DNA of 64,000 bases from Deroplatys truncata (Eukaryota > Arthropoda > Insecta > Mantodea > Mantidae), in contig CM060988.1 of assembly GCA_030765065.1 (NCBI GenBank), positions 174,137,065 through 174,201,064 on the forward strand, given 5' to 3'. Both the position numbers and the translations under genes were made by a program. Under the pieces are notes generated by a model. The model had not been told where the DNA came from, did no database searches, and worked only from the letters and a program-made list of their open reading frames with translations. This document shows, one piece after another, positions 33,995-46,727 of the stretch; positions within the stretch are counted from its first letter, which is position 1; each line of letters starts with the position of its first letter.

Positions 33995-35321
33995 CCAAGA
34001 GAAGAGCTCTCCAAGAGCTCTATATTTCCCATGTTCCTTTGACGCCGTTCTGTGCGTCTTTTATTATTGTATTCCTGAATCAAGAAACACCAGGAAGATG
34101 AAAAATTAACGGTAGTATTATAACCACAACTGTGGTTACTTTATTCGTGGCCACTGTTCATTATGGCCTGAACAACGTGCTAAGGATTGGTGAGATTAAA
34201 TGACAGCCAAATAGGACATGACTAAACAGGTTTCACCCCTTTTCATTAGCGTCTTCTTACCAGTGTGGCTTTGACACACGCCAGTCAGGCGATAGATCCC
34301 TGAAGAGGAAGGCTGCAACGCCTTCGAAATATAGGATTTGATTGTAGTAGCACTTTAAATATAGTTTAGGCCATACATTTCTTTAATTAATCACAACTCT
34401 GGTTCTTATCTCGTAAGAATATGTTGTTAGAGTTATATTTATGTGTAATATACTACGAAAAAATTGATAAAAGACAAACAATACATCCAAATATGCATTT
34501 AAAATATAATAACTGTAAAACATAGACAACCTTTATGGATGTCGAATCGGCAATTTAAGTTGCGTAAGAGCCCACAAAATGAAGGTTGAGATTAAAACGA
34601 TAAATAGGTTAATCTAGTTGGTAACATAAAAGAAAAACGAATATTGCATATTAAGGTAAAAAAATGAAAACGGTAAAGCTGTTAGGTTAGGCATCTGTAA
34701 TTGGTTCCTGTTCCAAGAACTTCTATCCCGGAATGGTCTTTTAAAACACCAGTGAAGTGCTCTATATATACGTAGGCATGAGAAAATTCATGGACCTTTG
34801 CATATACGGAGTAGAAATTTTATTCATATTTTTAATATATTGTTGTATACTGGGTTGAGGCCAAACGGTTTGCAGCTGGATATTAAATTTTAGTTACCCC
34901 CAGCATATACATTGGCGAGGAATAATTATCACAAAATACACAGAATTTCACATTAATCACGTTACCTGTGGTTTATTGAATATAACACGGTGCCCCTACA
35001 TCTCACAGAAAAAATAAAAAGGAAGAAATTGAAGGGAGATGCTACAGACATGCGATTAAATTCACACAATTCACATACGACCTTTCATACCAGACACTCG
35101 ACCAGAAGTGACGCTAACGCACAGCACACAAAGGAATAACGCTCACTTCCCCCACTCTCCACCGCTAGCTAGGAATCGCCAGCTGGCCAGTGGCGAGAGT
35201 CGCCACGCCAGACGAATCTTCAAAACCCAAACCGAAAGAATTACCCCAACAATACTGTCGCCAACGTCGCAACAATGTGCCTGGCGTGACAATACACACA
35301 CATACACGCCACAATATATAT
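33995..35321. other. Gene-free stretch downstream of gene A
   Basis: No genes. The short motif ctgaaga-stem-gaaa at 34300-34329 is of a kind common in retroelement remnants. The rest is AT-rich with one GC-rich part (about 35150-35290). Confidence 0.4.
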
Positions 35322-35845
35322 AATCTTGAATAAAACTCCCTTGATATTATGGGGGAAAGTAAATGTCATTAGGCGTGTTTTATTTGGAGGACGTTGTGAT
35401 GGTAATTTTAGGATCAATTAAATTTTTTAAAATGTGAACCTACCTTTCTTTTGTTGTTTTCTCACTCCTCATAAAAAAACTAAACAACATTTGTATAACG
35501 CACCTTGCAACTGTTCTTACACCAACGTAAACAACAACAAAAATTCCGAATGGCTGTGTACGAAGAGCGCAATGAATAGTTGGCCATCCATGGATGGTCA
35601 TTTCAGGGTCAATTTACGTTTCGTAATTGGGAACCAGCATTGTTTATTTTGTTTCCCTATTACTCATCACAAAATAAACAGCTTTTTATAAACCATTTTC
35701 TACTGAGAAAAATATACAAAATGTAGGTTCCCACTTAAGAAAATTAAATTGACCCTAAAATGACTATCATAACCTCCTCCAAACAAAACACGACTAATGA
35801 CATTTACGTTTCCCCATAATATCAAGCAACTTTTATTCAAGACAT
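35322..35845. mobile_element. Foldback (MITE-like) element with long inverted arms
   Basis: The left arm (about 35322-35445) and the reverse complement of the right arm (about 35845-35722) align for about 120 bases with few mismatches. Both contain tcttgaataaaa, cttgatattatgggg, aaatgtcatta, cgtgtttt, tttggagga and tttagg(a/g)tcaatt. The middle (about 35590-35690) carries a third, direct copy of part of the left arm. It has no coding content and is probably moved by a transposase encoded elsewhere. Confidence 0.75.
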
Positions 35846-37196
35846 TTCTTTCTACAACGCCTGGTTTTGGAGATATTGTACCGTCTCAACAATGGTCTAC
35901 CCTGTATATACAGGAAATACAATCACTCATTAAAGTTGTCCCTTGCAAAATATATTCTTTTATAGCACTTGACAAAGTCTCTTAATTACGCTGTTCCAAA
36001 AAAACACTGGTTTACAAAAGATACATTTTTCTCTTCTCTTTTTCTAATACTGACATATTTCTGGCAACGAAATAAATTAGAAATCCAATTAGCAGTAACC
36101 GCGGCACCGAAAATATCACAGATACATTGCCTACTTAACACACAGTGAAAAAACTAAGAATTCCCATAAGTATTCCCCAAGCAAACGAATAAATTCAATT
36201 TCTCCAGCCCTCCATCCTCCACGCTTGCACAACACAGGTGCCCTCTCAGGTGCCATTGCATATGCCTCCCCAGATTTAGCGCAAAAGAACTTGAAAACTC
36301 AAAATAAAGGAACAACGTTAATCCTAACGATACTAACGTCCTCTACTAACACAGCACTAACTTTGAAACAAAAACATCGTGTTAATTAAATATTAGCTAG
36401 TGTGTGTGGTACTTTTCGCGATTGTTTTTAAAAAGTGTGGAATTAAAATAAGGCCTAAATTGAGCATTTTTAAAACTTAGGAATCGCCAAATAAGATCAG
36501 CTCATCCTTATATTTAACGAGCTTTTTACTTCCTCTACCACGTACGAATAGTAGAGGAAGAATTACATTCCATCCTAAATTCGATATCGAGATTTCAACG
36601 AAAATACGGAGTAGAGTTATTGGTACCTGGAAAAAAAAACGCTTTTCGACAGTGTTTTGTTTGGTCGGTTGGACACCACGACATTGACAGCGCCACTTCT
36701 TAGTCAGGAAGGGTAAACGGGAACGTGAGTAACAGGTAAAGGGGGCAAAACTGGGCAACGTATGTAAAAATGTTGTAAGTAAACGTGTCGAGTTAAACTG
36801 TAGGCAAGTGCAATTTTCCGACAACAGCAAAACATTTGAAGTTGTGATTTATAGCATATATTGTATTCAAAAGTGATCATTGAGTCTGGAGAGTTCATCA
36901 TCAGCCGATGGTAAATTAACATGAAGGAGCAGTTCTAGAAGAAAACTAGAGGAGAAGCTGTTTTTGCATCCAAACAAGGTATTACACTCAGCCACACGTG
37001 AGGTAACTGGTAATTCATTATACAAATACGTAGGTTAGTACGACATTCTTTGTATCGAGTGGCCATAAACATCTTTCGAAAAGTCTAGAATAGGTCAATT
37101 AGTTAATAGACAGAATTCAATGCTACATGAAAGTCATCTTGCTAATTCAGGAAAAAGTGTAGTTGTTACTTTCTCTGCCAACTCTGAATATAAAAC
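35846..37196. other. Gene-free stretch
   Basis: At 35865-35910 the text resembles terminal sequence of DNA transposons (tctaccctgtatatac). A 117-codon - strand frame at 36830-36477 overlaps an HX fragment and is not a gene. Confidence 0.4.
36520..36640 (-). repeat. HX hairpin-end fragment
   Basis: About 100 bases only (ttacttcctctaccacgtac, cattccatcctaaattcgat, gagatttcaac). The adjoining sequence is not HX. Confidence 0.6.
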
Positions 37197-37955
37197 TCTG
37201 ATGTGATACATTCACATGCCTTTCTCTACCCTCTATCGCTTATTAGAAGTATATAAATTAATTTTTCTAAGCCTTATTTTTATATCTACTACATTTTAAT
37301 CCAAATAAACCTTTGCAGAAATAGCTACATTGAATATTTCGTTATAGATACAAAGAGAACAGCGATAGTCAAATTTTAACAACTGGACGCTATATGCTGT
37401 CCTTAAAATTCCATACTGTTTCCATGACATCGCGAAAAACAACCGAAAATTGATGGAACTTAAAAAGACTAACAATTCGAACATTTAATATCGGATATCT
37501 CAGAAATGGCTTATGCCACACAAAAACTTTTTAAATAAATTGCGTGTTGTAAAAAGATCTATATTTTTTGTGTGGTACGTTTTCGTCTATCGCTTAACGT
37601 TTACCAGTTCTACAAGATTGTATATATCTTTAATATATAGTATTTTAATCAAGATTGTTAGTCATTTTTTAGAAAATCAAAAATTTCGAAAAATATCGCT
37701 TGTAAAGGGTAGTTGGGTGGGGGATTACCTCAAAATCTTCGTGTCGCATTGGAAGATAGTGAACTTGAATACCAAGTTTAGCATTTGTCTGACTTTTTGT
37801 TTTTGAGTTATACTGTTCACAGACACACATTCGGACAGTGCTTTTTTTTTTGAAAAATGCCTTATTTGGTTTCAGGGCGCCTCAAAACATGTATTTCCGT
37901 GAAATTTTTGTATCGAATTTTCGGGTGGGATGCAATAAATAGTAGAGAAAGTAAA
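37197..37955 (+). mobile_element. HX repeat, copy 10 (subfamily II)
   Basis: Starts tctgatgtgatacattcaca and ends agtagagaaagtaaaa. Contains the subfamily II segment with ttccatactgtttccatgac. Confidence 0.8.
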
Positions 37956-38069
37956 AATGTACTTCTATTTAAAACACAAAGTTTATTTCAAATAACATTT
38001 TGTGTTACATCAGCCATTTCCGAGATTTTCTTATTACTGATTTGATTTTTCCAATATTATTGTCATTTT

Positions 38070-38631
38070 TACTTTCTCTACTACGCATGTAAGTAGAGGA
38101 ATTATTGTATTCCACCCAAAAATTCGATACCGAGATTTCACCGGAAATACATGTTTTGAGACCCCCTGAATCCAAAAAAAATTTTTTGGAAACATGTCCG
38201 TGCGTGTCTGTATGTCTGTGTGTGTGTGTCTGTGAACAGCATAACTCAGAAACGAACAGTCGGATAAACACCAAACTTGGTATTAATGTTCAGTATCTTC
38301 AAGAGATGCGACACGAAGGTTTTGAAGAAAATCACCCCACCCTAGATTACCCTTTACATGGGACATGTTTCGAAAATTTTAATTTTCTTAAAAATGGCTA
38401 TAATGATTTTGATTAAAATATCATATGTTTAAGATATTTTTATGATAAATGAAATGTATATCTCGAATATCTCATATACATTTTTTTATTTGAGTGAACC
38501 ATTTTCGAGATATTGCAATAACATTAACATTAACATTTCGATTAACATGAAGCATATGGAGAATAAGCGTTTGTAAAATTAGTTTGTACAAGAGTAGAGA
38601 AAGTCATGTGAGAGTAACACATCAGATTTTT
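38070..38631 (-). mobile_element. HX repeat, copy 11 (internal deletion)
   Basis: Both ends are present (tactttctctactacgcatg; agtagagaaagtcatgtgag), but about 280 bases of the core-to-distal part are missing near 38465-38535. Confidence 0.8.
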
Positions 38632-38639
38632 TTAAACAC

Positions 38640-38810
38640 TGCCAACGTTCAGCTACTTCTGGCGATGCTGTGGAAAGTGTATATGCAAGCGTTTATGTCA
38701 ACTTGAATATAGGCAAAAGAATAAGATATTGCAAGAATAGTTTGTGGAGGTCATATAAAAATAACCGGTGGAGAAAGTCATGTGAATGTAACACATAAGA
38801 TTTATCATAA
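38640..38810 (-). repeat. HX distal-end fragment (subfamily II)
   Basis: Only the distal end remains: ggtggagaaagtcatgtgaa then tgtaacacataagattt. Confidence 0.45.
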
Positions 38811-39327
38811 AACAGTTAAATACGTTGTTAAAATAGTTCTAAAATATATGGGAAAAAGTTTGTAACAATACTTCTAGAAAAGAAAAGATCGGTAAGTAGA
38901 AGTGTCAAGAAATCTGTAAATCGGCTGCCACGCCCTCTGGTCAAGCTTATTTATATCATGACGTAACTTTCTCAATTTCACTCGGATAACAAAATGGTTT
39001 GCATGAAAACATTCCTAAAGAACTGCTATCGATTCAATTATTGTCCAGTTTCTACCTTGCGATCCCCTTAAGAGATTGAAGAAATATCGACTCATTAACC
39101 TTCACAGAAATAGACTAGAAACAGTCGACGGAGGAGAATCAGCAATTATAACACAGTTAAATTTAATCGTCCAAATAAAAGAAGCAAGGAATGTATTTTC
39201 CTAGAGGAAGGTCAACGACCTTGTTCCTCGTCAGCTCACCCTTAGGCGGGAGAAGCGGGAATCAGTCGCAGCAATCGTGAAAGTGAACAAAAACTGGAAA
39301 CAACCTCACTACCACACAGTCATATTT
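38811..39327. other. Gene-free stretch
   Basis: No feature recognised. Confidence 0.4.
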
Positions 39328-40675
39328 TACTTTCTCTACCTCTTACTTGTGGTAGGTTGAGGAAATATTTTATTCTATCCAAAAATTCGACATATCGATT
39401 TAACAAACAAAACAAGCAAACTCACTTTTGTGGACACATAAATAGTAGTTTTAGAAAAATGTCCATGTGTGCCAGACAGAAAGATAGAGCATACTCAAAA
39501 ACAAAACACTGGGTAAATGCAAAGAATGAATCTTTTAATGATTAAAGTGGAAACTTTTCATGAAACTCCCCTGTGCCTTTATTTTGCAAACAATTTCACT
39601 ATTTTTTAAAAAAAATTGATGTGATACATTCACACGACGTCTTCTACCTTCTATTGTTTACAAACTGTTCTTATTAAAGCTTATTTTTCTTTCTACTACA
39701 TTTTAATCCAAATAAAACTTTACATAAATAGCTACATTACACATTTCGTTATAGATACAAATAGAACAGTGTTAGTCAAATGTTTAAGAACTGGACGCTA
39801 TATGCTAGCCTTAAAATTCCATACTACTTCCATGCAATCGCCAGAAACAACTGAAAATCGATGGGACTTTAAATGAATGTCAGGCATTGCACATTATTTT
39901 AACCTTTAATAACGCATATCTCAGAAATGGCTTATACCACGAAAAAAACTTATTTGATATAAATTGTGTGTTTCAAAGGGATCTACATTTTTATAGTACT
40001 TTTTCTATCGCTTAACGTTTATCAGCTATGCAAGATTACATAACATGTTTTCGAAATGAAGTGGAGTTCACAAGCTATTTCCAGAAAATTCAAGATATGC
40101 ATTTTATATGTAGTGAAAATATCTTTAATATAGGGTCTATTAATCAAAATTAAGAGCCATTTTTTATAAAAAGTTTGATATTTTTATGGCAAATGAAATG
40201 TATATTTTGAATTTTCTGGGAATGTCCCCAAAAGTCCTCTTCATTAAGGATGACTTTCGGATAACTGATAAACCGTGAGAGATAGACAGAATTTTACTGC
40301 ACAAGACATGTAGATTTCGTTAAAACATACAATTTAAGTACCATACATTTTTTTTTTGTGGAATGAACCATTTCCGAGACATTCCTTGTTAATTGTTTGA
40401 ATTTTCCAATACTTATACCATTTCTCAAATAGGAATTTTTTTCCTGGACATACAAAGAGAATGGAATGCTCCACATAGCAACCAGCTCTTAAAATATTTG
40501 ACTATCGCTTATAACTTACCATATTCCCTTGCACCTACAAGAAGATTAGCAATAAGATAGTTTCTGCAAATATTTATCTCGATTAATAAGAAGTAGATGG
40601 AGAATAAGCGTTTGTATAAATAGTTTGTGCAAGGGTAGAAAAAGTCATGTGAGTGTAACACATCAGATTTTATAT
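39328..40675. repeat. HX fragments in three pieces
   Basis: A hairpin-end piece 39328 to about 39610 (-), a subfamily II piece about 39615-40170 (+, with aactggacgctatatgctag), and a distal half about 40180-40675 (-, ending aagggtagaaaaagtcatgt). Together they look like one HX copy interrupted by another. Confidence 0.6.
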
Positions 40676-40918
40676 GCTGAGCTCCAAGCGTTTGTTTTGC
40701 TATGGGGTCTTAAATTCACGGCATGCCAGGAGCACGAGCGATGTCTGGAAAAAGTGAAGGGTCAGAGCGTGATTTGACACACGACAGTAACCGCGGTTTT
40801 GTTTCAGAAAATAATAAATAAAACTGTTATATTAGGTCACTCTTTCACCCATGGAAAGGAATTCCGTCTTTAAGCCGAGCTAGATTACTGGGTGTGTCAT
40901 TGAACAGCTAACTGAAAA

Positions 40919-41714
40919 ATCTGATGTGTTACACTCACATGACTTTCTCTACTCTTGTACAAAGTATTTTTACAAACTCTTATTCTCCATCTATTTCAAA
41001 TTAACCGAGATGAACATTTACAGAAACGATATTTTGACATGCAAAAGAATTACATTTTACACATAGAGACCAGTTCTAAAAATATTTGACTTTCGCTTAA
41101 GGCGTACTATGTTCCCCTTGTTTTGTATTTACAAGGGCAATATAGAAATACAGTAGCCTTTAAGCATAGACATATCTCTTAATAGCTGGTTGCTAGGTGC
41201 AGTACCATTCTCTTTGCCACAGATTAATGCTCTTTGCATATCCAAGACAAAAAAATGTATAACGAATTCCCATTTGAGAAAATAAGCATTGAAAATTTAA
41301 GGGAATAACAAGCAAAATCTCGAAAATGGTTCACACAACAAAACAAATGTATATGACATAAATTGCGTATTTTAACGCATTTACATTTTTTTGTGTAGTA
41401 AACTTTTGTCTATCTCCTATGGTTTACCAGTTATGCAAAACTTGTTCACAATGAAGAATACTTTTGGAAACATTCCCCGAAAATTCAACATATAAATTTT
41501 ATTTGTCATGAAAATATCTTAAACATATGATATTTTAATCAAAATCGTTTGACCCATTTTTGAGAAAATTAAAATTTTCGAAAAATATTCCATGTAAAGG
41601 GTAATCTGGGTTGGGGGGATTTTCTTGAAAATCTTCGTGTCGCATCTCTGGAAGATACTGAACATAAATACCAAGTTTGGTGCTTATCCGACTGTTCGTT
41701 TCTGAGTTATGCTG

Positions 41715-41763
<49 letters not shown>

Positions 41764-41939
41764 CAGAGACAGACATACAGGCACAGGCAGTCACAGACAC
41801 ACACGGACATGTTTCCAAAAATGCTTTTTTGGATCCAGGGTGTCTCAAAACATATATTTCCTGTGAAATCTCGGTATCAAATTTTTGGGTGGAATACAAT
41901 ACTTCCCCTACTTACTATACGTAGTAGAGAAAGTAAAAA
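40919..41939 (+). mobile_element. HX repeat, copy 12 (complete, insertion-bearing)
   Basis: Starts atctgatgtgttacactcac and ends gtagtagagaaagtaaaa. It has an extra stretch (about 41060-41240) shared with copies at 50.1, 56.3 and 62.4 kb, and a pure CA tract (41716-41762). Confidence 0.85.
41716..41762 (+). repeat. (CA)n microsatellite in HX copy 12
   Basis: About 23 CA units at the family's variable core position. Confidence 0.95.
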
Positions 41940-42310
41940 CTGAAGTTGAAATGACATCCAAACCTTAAATTCAGATTCTTCCAAGGACATGATTCGTAGA
42001 TTTTCAAAATGTTCCTAAACTCTAAAAATTCCCTTTGTGTCGAATATTTTGTTATTTTTGATTTTCTTAAAAATGCTCTAAGGATTTTAAATAAAATATT
42101 ACGTTTCTTGACTGATAAAACGTATATCTAGAATTTTCTCTGAATAACCATTCATTCAGAATAATCTTTTTTTGGCAAACCATAATTCTTAGGCATATAT
42201 AAAATGCACGAAAACTGCAGATCTGGTTGAAGCACTCAGTTTATATCAAATAAAATGTTTGTAGCATTAAACTCTTCGGAGATAACAGTACTTGATAACT
42301 TCAAAGGGAC
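41940..42310 (-). repeat. HX fragment, diverged
   Basis: Middle part recognised from ttcttccaaggacatgattc and aaaatgctctaaggatttta. Ends lost. Confidence 0.45.
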
Positions 42311-42317
42311 CAATTAT

Positions 42318-43183
42318 TACTTTCTATACTACGTATAGTAAGTAGGGGAAGTATTGTATTTCACCCAAAAATTTGATACAGAGATTTCACCGGAAATACA
42401 TGTTTTGACACCCCATGAATAAAAAAAAGGCACTTTTGGAAACATGTCAGTCTGTGTGTGTGTGTGTCTGTCTGTCTGTCTGTATCTGCGAACAGCATAA
42501 CTCAAAAACGAACAGTCGGATAAACACCAAACTTGGTATTTAGGTTCAGTATCTTCCAGAGATGCGACACGAAGTTTTTCAAGAAAATCTCCCCACCCCA
42601 GATTACTCTTTACATGCAACATTTTTTCGAAAATTTTGATTTTCTCAAAATTGGCTCTAACGATTTTGATTAAAACATCATATGTTTAAGATATTTTCAT
42701 GACAAATGAAATGTATATCTTGAATTTTCTGGGAATGTCTCCAAAACGACATTTGCATAACTGGTAAACCATAAGAGATAGACAAAATTTTACTACGCAA
42801 AAAATGGAGATCGCGTTAAAGTACACAATTTATGTCATATACATTTTTACTTTCTCTACTACGTATAGCTACATATAGTAAGTAGGGGAATTATTGTATT
42901 CCACCCAATTGTATTTTTCAATACTTATACTTTTTCTCAAATTTGTTATTCATTTTTTGTCCTGGTAATGCAAAGAGAATGGAATACTCCACATAGCAAC
43001 CAGCTCTTAAAATATTTGACTATAGCTTAAAGCCTAGCAATTCCCCTTGCATCTAGAAGAAAATTAGCAGTAAGATTAACATCTGGATATCTCGATTAAC
43101 ATGAAGTATATGGAGAATAAGCGTTTGTAAAAATAGTTTGTACAAGAGTAGAGAAAGTCATGTGAGTGTAACACATCAGATTT
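42318..43183 (-). mobile_element. HX repeat, copy 13 (near complete, with a short end duplication)
   Basis: From tactttctatactacgtata to agtagagaaagtcatgtgag. At 42846-42908 a second copy of the hairpin end (tactttctctactacgtata, then gtattccaccca) is inserted into the core. Confidence 0.85.
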
Positions 43184-44085
43184 GTTTGTCTTGGATATGC
43201 AAAGAGTATTAATCTGTGACAAAGAGAATGGTGCTGCACCTAGCAACCAGCTATTGAGATATATGTCGATGCTTAAAGGCTACTGTATTTCTATATTGCC
43301 CTTGCAAATACAAAACAAGGGGAACATAGCAGGCCTTAAGCGATAGTCAAATATGTTTAGAACTGGTCGCTATGTGTAAAATGTAGTTCTCTTTGCATGT
43401 CAAAAGATCGTTTTTGCAAACGTTTATCTCGATTAATATGAAATAGATGGAGAATAAGAGTTTGTAAAAATAGTTTGTACAAGAGTAGAGAAAGCCATGT
43501 GAGTGTAACACATCAGAATTTTTTTCTGGTCATGCAACGAATTGCATTCAAAGCTAGCATAAAGCGACATAGTTTCTCTATAATGTACTTAGTAAGCAGT
43601 GAAAATGTTTTCCGCCAAAAAATCCATGTCGATATTTCATCGTAAATACTGGTTTTGAGGGTTTTGAATAAGAAGAAAAGCAGTTTTAGAGAACTGTCTG
43701 TAAACAGAATAACTAAGAAAACCAAATATTCAATAAATGTCAAACTAGGTTTTTTTAAGTTTAGTGTCTTCCGAAATTAAACAAAAGTTTGAAGAAAACC
43801 CCACCCCAAAAATCCTTTTTAATTATCTTTAACAATTTTGATCAAAATACCATATGTTTAAACTGTTTTTAAGATAAAACGTGTGACTTAAATTTTCTGA
43901 GAATAGCTTTTGAAATTTTCTTTATTCTGAATGACTTTTGTATTATTGATTAACTGTAAGATAAAGACAAAATCTTACTTCACAAAAAAACAGATCTCGT
44001 TAAAGTACACAATTATATTAAGTAAAACGTTTGCGAGATTAATCATTTCCAAGATATGCTTTATTTTTTTGAATTTTGAAATACT
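43184..44085 (-). repeat. HX fragments
   Basis: 43184-43515 is a distal part (ttgtcttggatatgcaaaga to agtagagaaagccatgtgag). From 43515 a diverged subfamily II copy follows (aaatgttttccgccaaaaaa to about 44085). Confidence 0.55.
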
Positions 44086-44089
44086 TTAT

Positions 44090-44488
44090 TACTTTCTCTA
44101 CACGTATAGAAGTATTGCATTCCACCCAAAAATTCGATACCGAGATTGCACCGGAAATACATGTTTCGAAGAACCCTGAATACAAAAAAGCGCTTTTAGA
44201 AAAAGATCCGCGTGTGTCTTTGTGTCTGTGAACAGCATAACTCAAAAACGAAAAGTCGGATAAACACTAAACGTAGTATTTAGGTTCAGAATCCTTCAAA
44301 GATTCGACACGAAGGTTTTCAAGAAAATCCCCCCACTCCAGACTACCCTTTACATGGAACATTTTTAGAAAATTTTAATTTTCTCAAAAATAACTCTAAC
44401 GAGCTCAAAAAATCATACATTTAAGGTATTTTTATGGCAAATAAAGCGTATATCTTACATTTTCTGGAAATGTCCCCAATAGTCCTCC

Positions 44489-44523
<35 letters not shown>

Positions 44524-44973
44524 GTCTTTCTTTCTTTCTTTCTGTCTTTCTTTCTTTCTTTCTTTCTTTCTGAATGGCTTTGCATAACTGGTAAACCGTA
44601 AGAGAAACTTTTTCTACACAAAAAAAATGTAGATTCCGTTAAAACACACAATTTATCTCGTATACATTTTTTTTGTCGAGTAAACCATTTCCGAGATATT
44701 CCTTGTTAGTTTATTAAATTTTCCAATACTTATACTTTTTCTCAAATTCGTTATTCATTTTTTTTGTCCTGGACATGCAAAGAGAATGGAATGCGCCACA
44801 TAGCAATTATCGCTTAAAGCCTACATTCCCCTTACACCTAAAAGAAAATTGGAAATAAGATAGAGTCTGCAAATGTTTATCTCGATTAACATGAAGTAGA
44901 TGGAGAATAAGCGTTTGTAAAAATAGTTTGTACAAGAGTAGAGAAAGTCAAGCAAGTGTAAGACATCACACAT
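44090..44973 (-). mobile_element. HX repeat, copy 14 (with CTTT expansion)
   Basis: From tactttctctacacgtatag to agtagagaaagtcaagcaag. The site that reads agtcctcttcattctgaa in sister copies is expanded into a CTTT microsatellite (44490-44571). Confidence 0.85.
44490..44571 (+). repeat. (CTTT)n microsatellite with CTGT interruptions
   Basis: About 82 bases of CTTT units with two CTGT interruptions, inside HX copy 14. It seems to have grown from a short CTT-rich site in the repeat. Confidence 0.95.
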
Positions 44974-45018
44974 TTTTCTACTTTTCTCGATTAGAAATCC
45001 GTCTTTTTACAGCCTTTT

Positions 45019-45868
45019 TACTTTCTCTACCGCGTACCTAGTAGGTAGAGAATTTATTACATTCCACCCAAAATTTTGATTCCGAGATTTCACCGGAAAT
45101 AAGTGTTTTGAGGCTCCCTGAATACAAAAAAGCATTTATAGAAAAAGGTCCGCGTGTGTCTGTGAACAACATAACTCTAAAATAAAAATTCGGATAAACA
45201 CCAAATTTGGTATTTCATTTCAGTACCTTCAAAGGATGCGGCACGAGTGTTTTCAAGAAAATTCCTCCAACCTAACTACCCTTTACATGGATAACTTTTT
45301 GAAATGTTTGCTTTTCTAAAACATGGATACTACGATTTTTATATAATAACTCATATTAAAATATTTAGATGACAAAGGAAATGTACTTATTGAATTTTCT
45401 TGGAATACATTTGAAGTCCTCTTCATTCTGAAGGAATTTGCTATAATCTTATATAACTGGAAAATGATAAGAGATAGACAAAAACGAACTACACAAACAT
45501 AAAATCTCTTTAAAAACACACAATTTATTTGCAATAACTTTTTTGTAGCATCCGCTATTTCTGAGATATCTGTTATTAGTGTTTCCCATTGCTCAATACT
45601 TAGGTCATTCTTTTCAAATGCTGTCGATTTTCATCTGATGTCATGGAAAGAACATGGAGTTTTAAAACCAGCGTATAACGTCGAGTTTTTTAACATCTGA
45701 CTTTTGCTATTTCCTTTGTATCTATAACGAAATGTGTAATGTAACTAATTCCGGAGATCTGATTAAAACGAAGCAGTTAGTAATATAAAATTTCGCAAGA
45801 ATCATTTCTATACTCAACAATAAACGACAGAGGGTAGAAAAAACATGTGAATGTAACATATAATATCT
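45019..45868 (-). mobile_element. HX repeat, copy 15 (subfamily II)
   Basis: From tactttctctaccgcgtacc to gggtagaaaaaacatgtgaa. Carries the subfamily II middle (gtcatggaaagaacatggag). Confidence 0.75.
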
Positions 45869-46111
45869 TTGCGTAAGTATAGGTATTTCTATTTTTCACT
45901 ATCGTAAAAAAGATACTATGCAATACAGTTGGTTAGGTTCATTGGAGAATATGCTAAGTACAAAATATTCGAATTTCTTTCGTATTTTCAAAGTCTTCCT
46001 TTTTCTCCAATGATGTACACCCGGTGCAATAAAGTGCCGATATAATGAGCTGTGTTTTAAGTTGGTAAGAGATTAGTAAAGCAGCCCTCCCCATTCATAG
46101 TTCCATTCATA

Positions 46112-46128
46112 CCCCCTATCCTAGGGGG
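46112..46128. other. Short GC hairpin
   Basis: CCCCCTA-TCC-TAGGGGG, a perfect 7-bp stem with a 3-base loop, in gene-free sequence. Confidence 0.6.
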
Positions 46129-46344
46129 GCTTTCGCATACTCTCTTTTCGCGATGGCGGATGTACACCACAGGCTAGGATAGTTTCGTTACGAAAGCTTA
46201 ATTGTTCCTCCGTAGGCTGGAAAGGTAGAAGTAGAATGAAAACGTATGTAAGTTGATATTGAGGTGTGTTATATATAAAGGGAAGTTGAGGATGCCTTTT
46301 TTTTACCAGGAAAATTGTAGTCACATGGAGAATTTCATTAAGTA

Positions 46345-46430
46345 TTGTCATATCAACATCGTAGCTCAGACAATGGAGTAGCGGCACGTGAAGCTGAAGA
46401 TTGGTGGTTCGTACCCCCATTATCCCATTG
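46345..46430 (+). mobile_element. tRNA-derived SINE head or degraded tRNA
   Basis: cgtagctcagacaatgg resembles an A box and ggtggttcgtacccc a B box, about 35 bases apart. No clover-leaf with paired acceptor ends is visible, so it is treated as a SINE head. Confidence 0.4.
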
Positions 46431-46683
46431 AATTTTTTTAGTATGATTCTACCTTTCTTTAATTAATTCGTAATTAGCATTACCTTAAATAAATCTTATT
46501 ATCAGTTTTGCAAGAAAAGGAATATAAAGGAGGTTGGGGTAACCTTTTTCAAGCAAAGCGCAAATGCTATGTTTGCGAATTTTTTGTATAGCTTTTTGGT
46601 TTTACGTGGTTCATTTTGTATAACTCAGTTCTTTATCATGCTTGTTTGTGAATGTATTCTAATTCAAAATCTATATATATACA

Positions 46684-46684
<1 letters not shown>

Positions 46685-46726
<42 letters not shown>
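46685..46726 (+). repeat. (ATA)n microsatellite
   Basis: About 14 uninterrupted AAT/ATA units in AT-rich sequence. Confidence 0.95.

Positions 46727-46727
<1 letters not shown>

Noticed and set aside
46268..46280. TATATAAAGG as a promoter
   Set aside because: No initiator 25-35 bases downstream, and no ATG-plus-donor or open frame follows.
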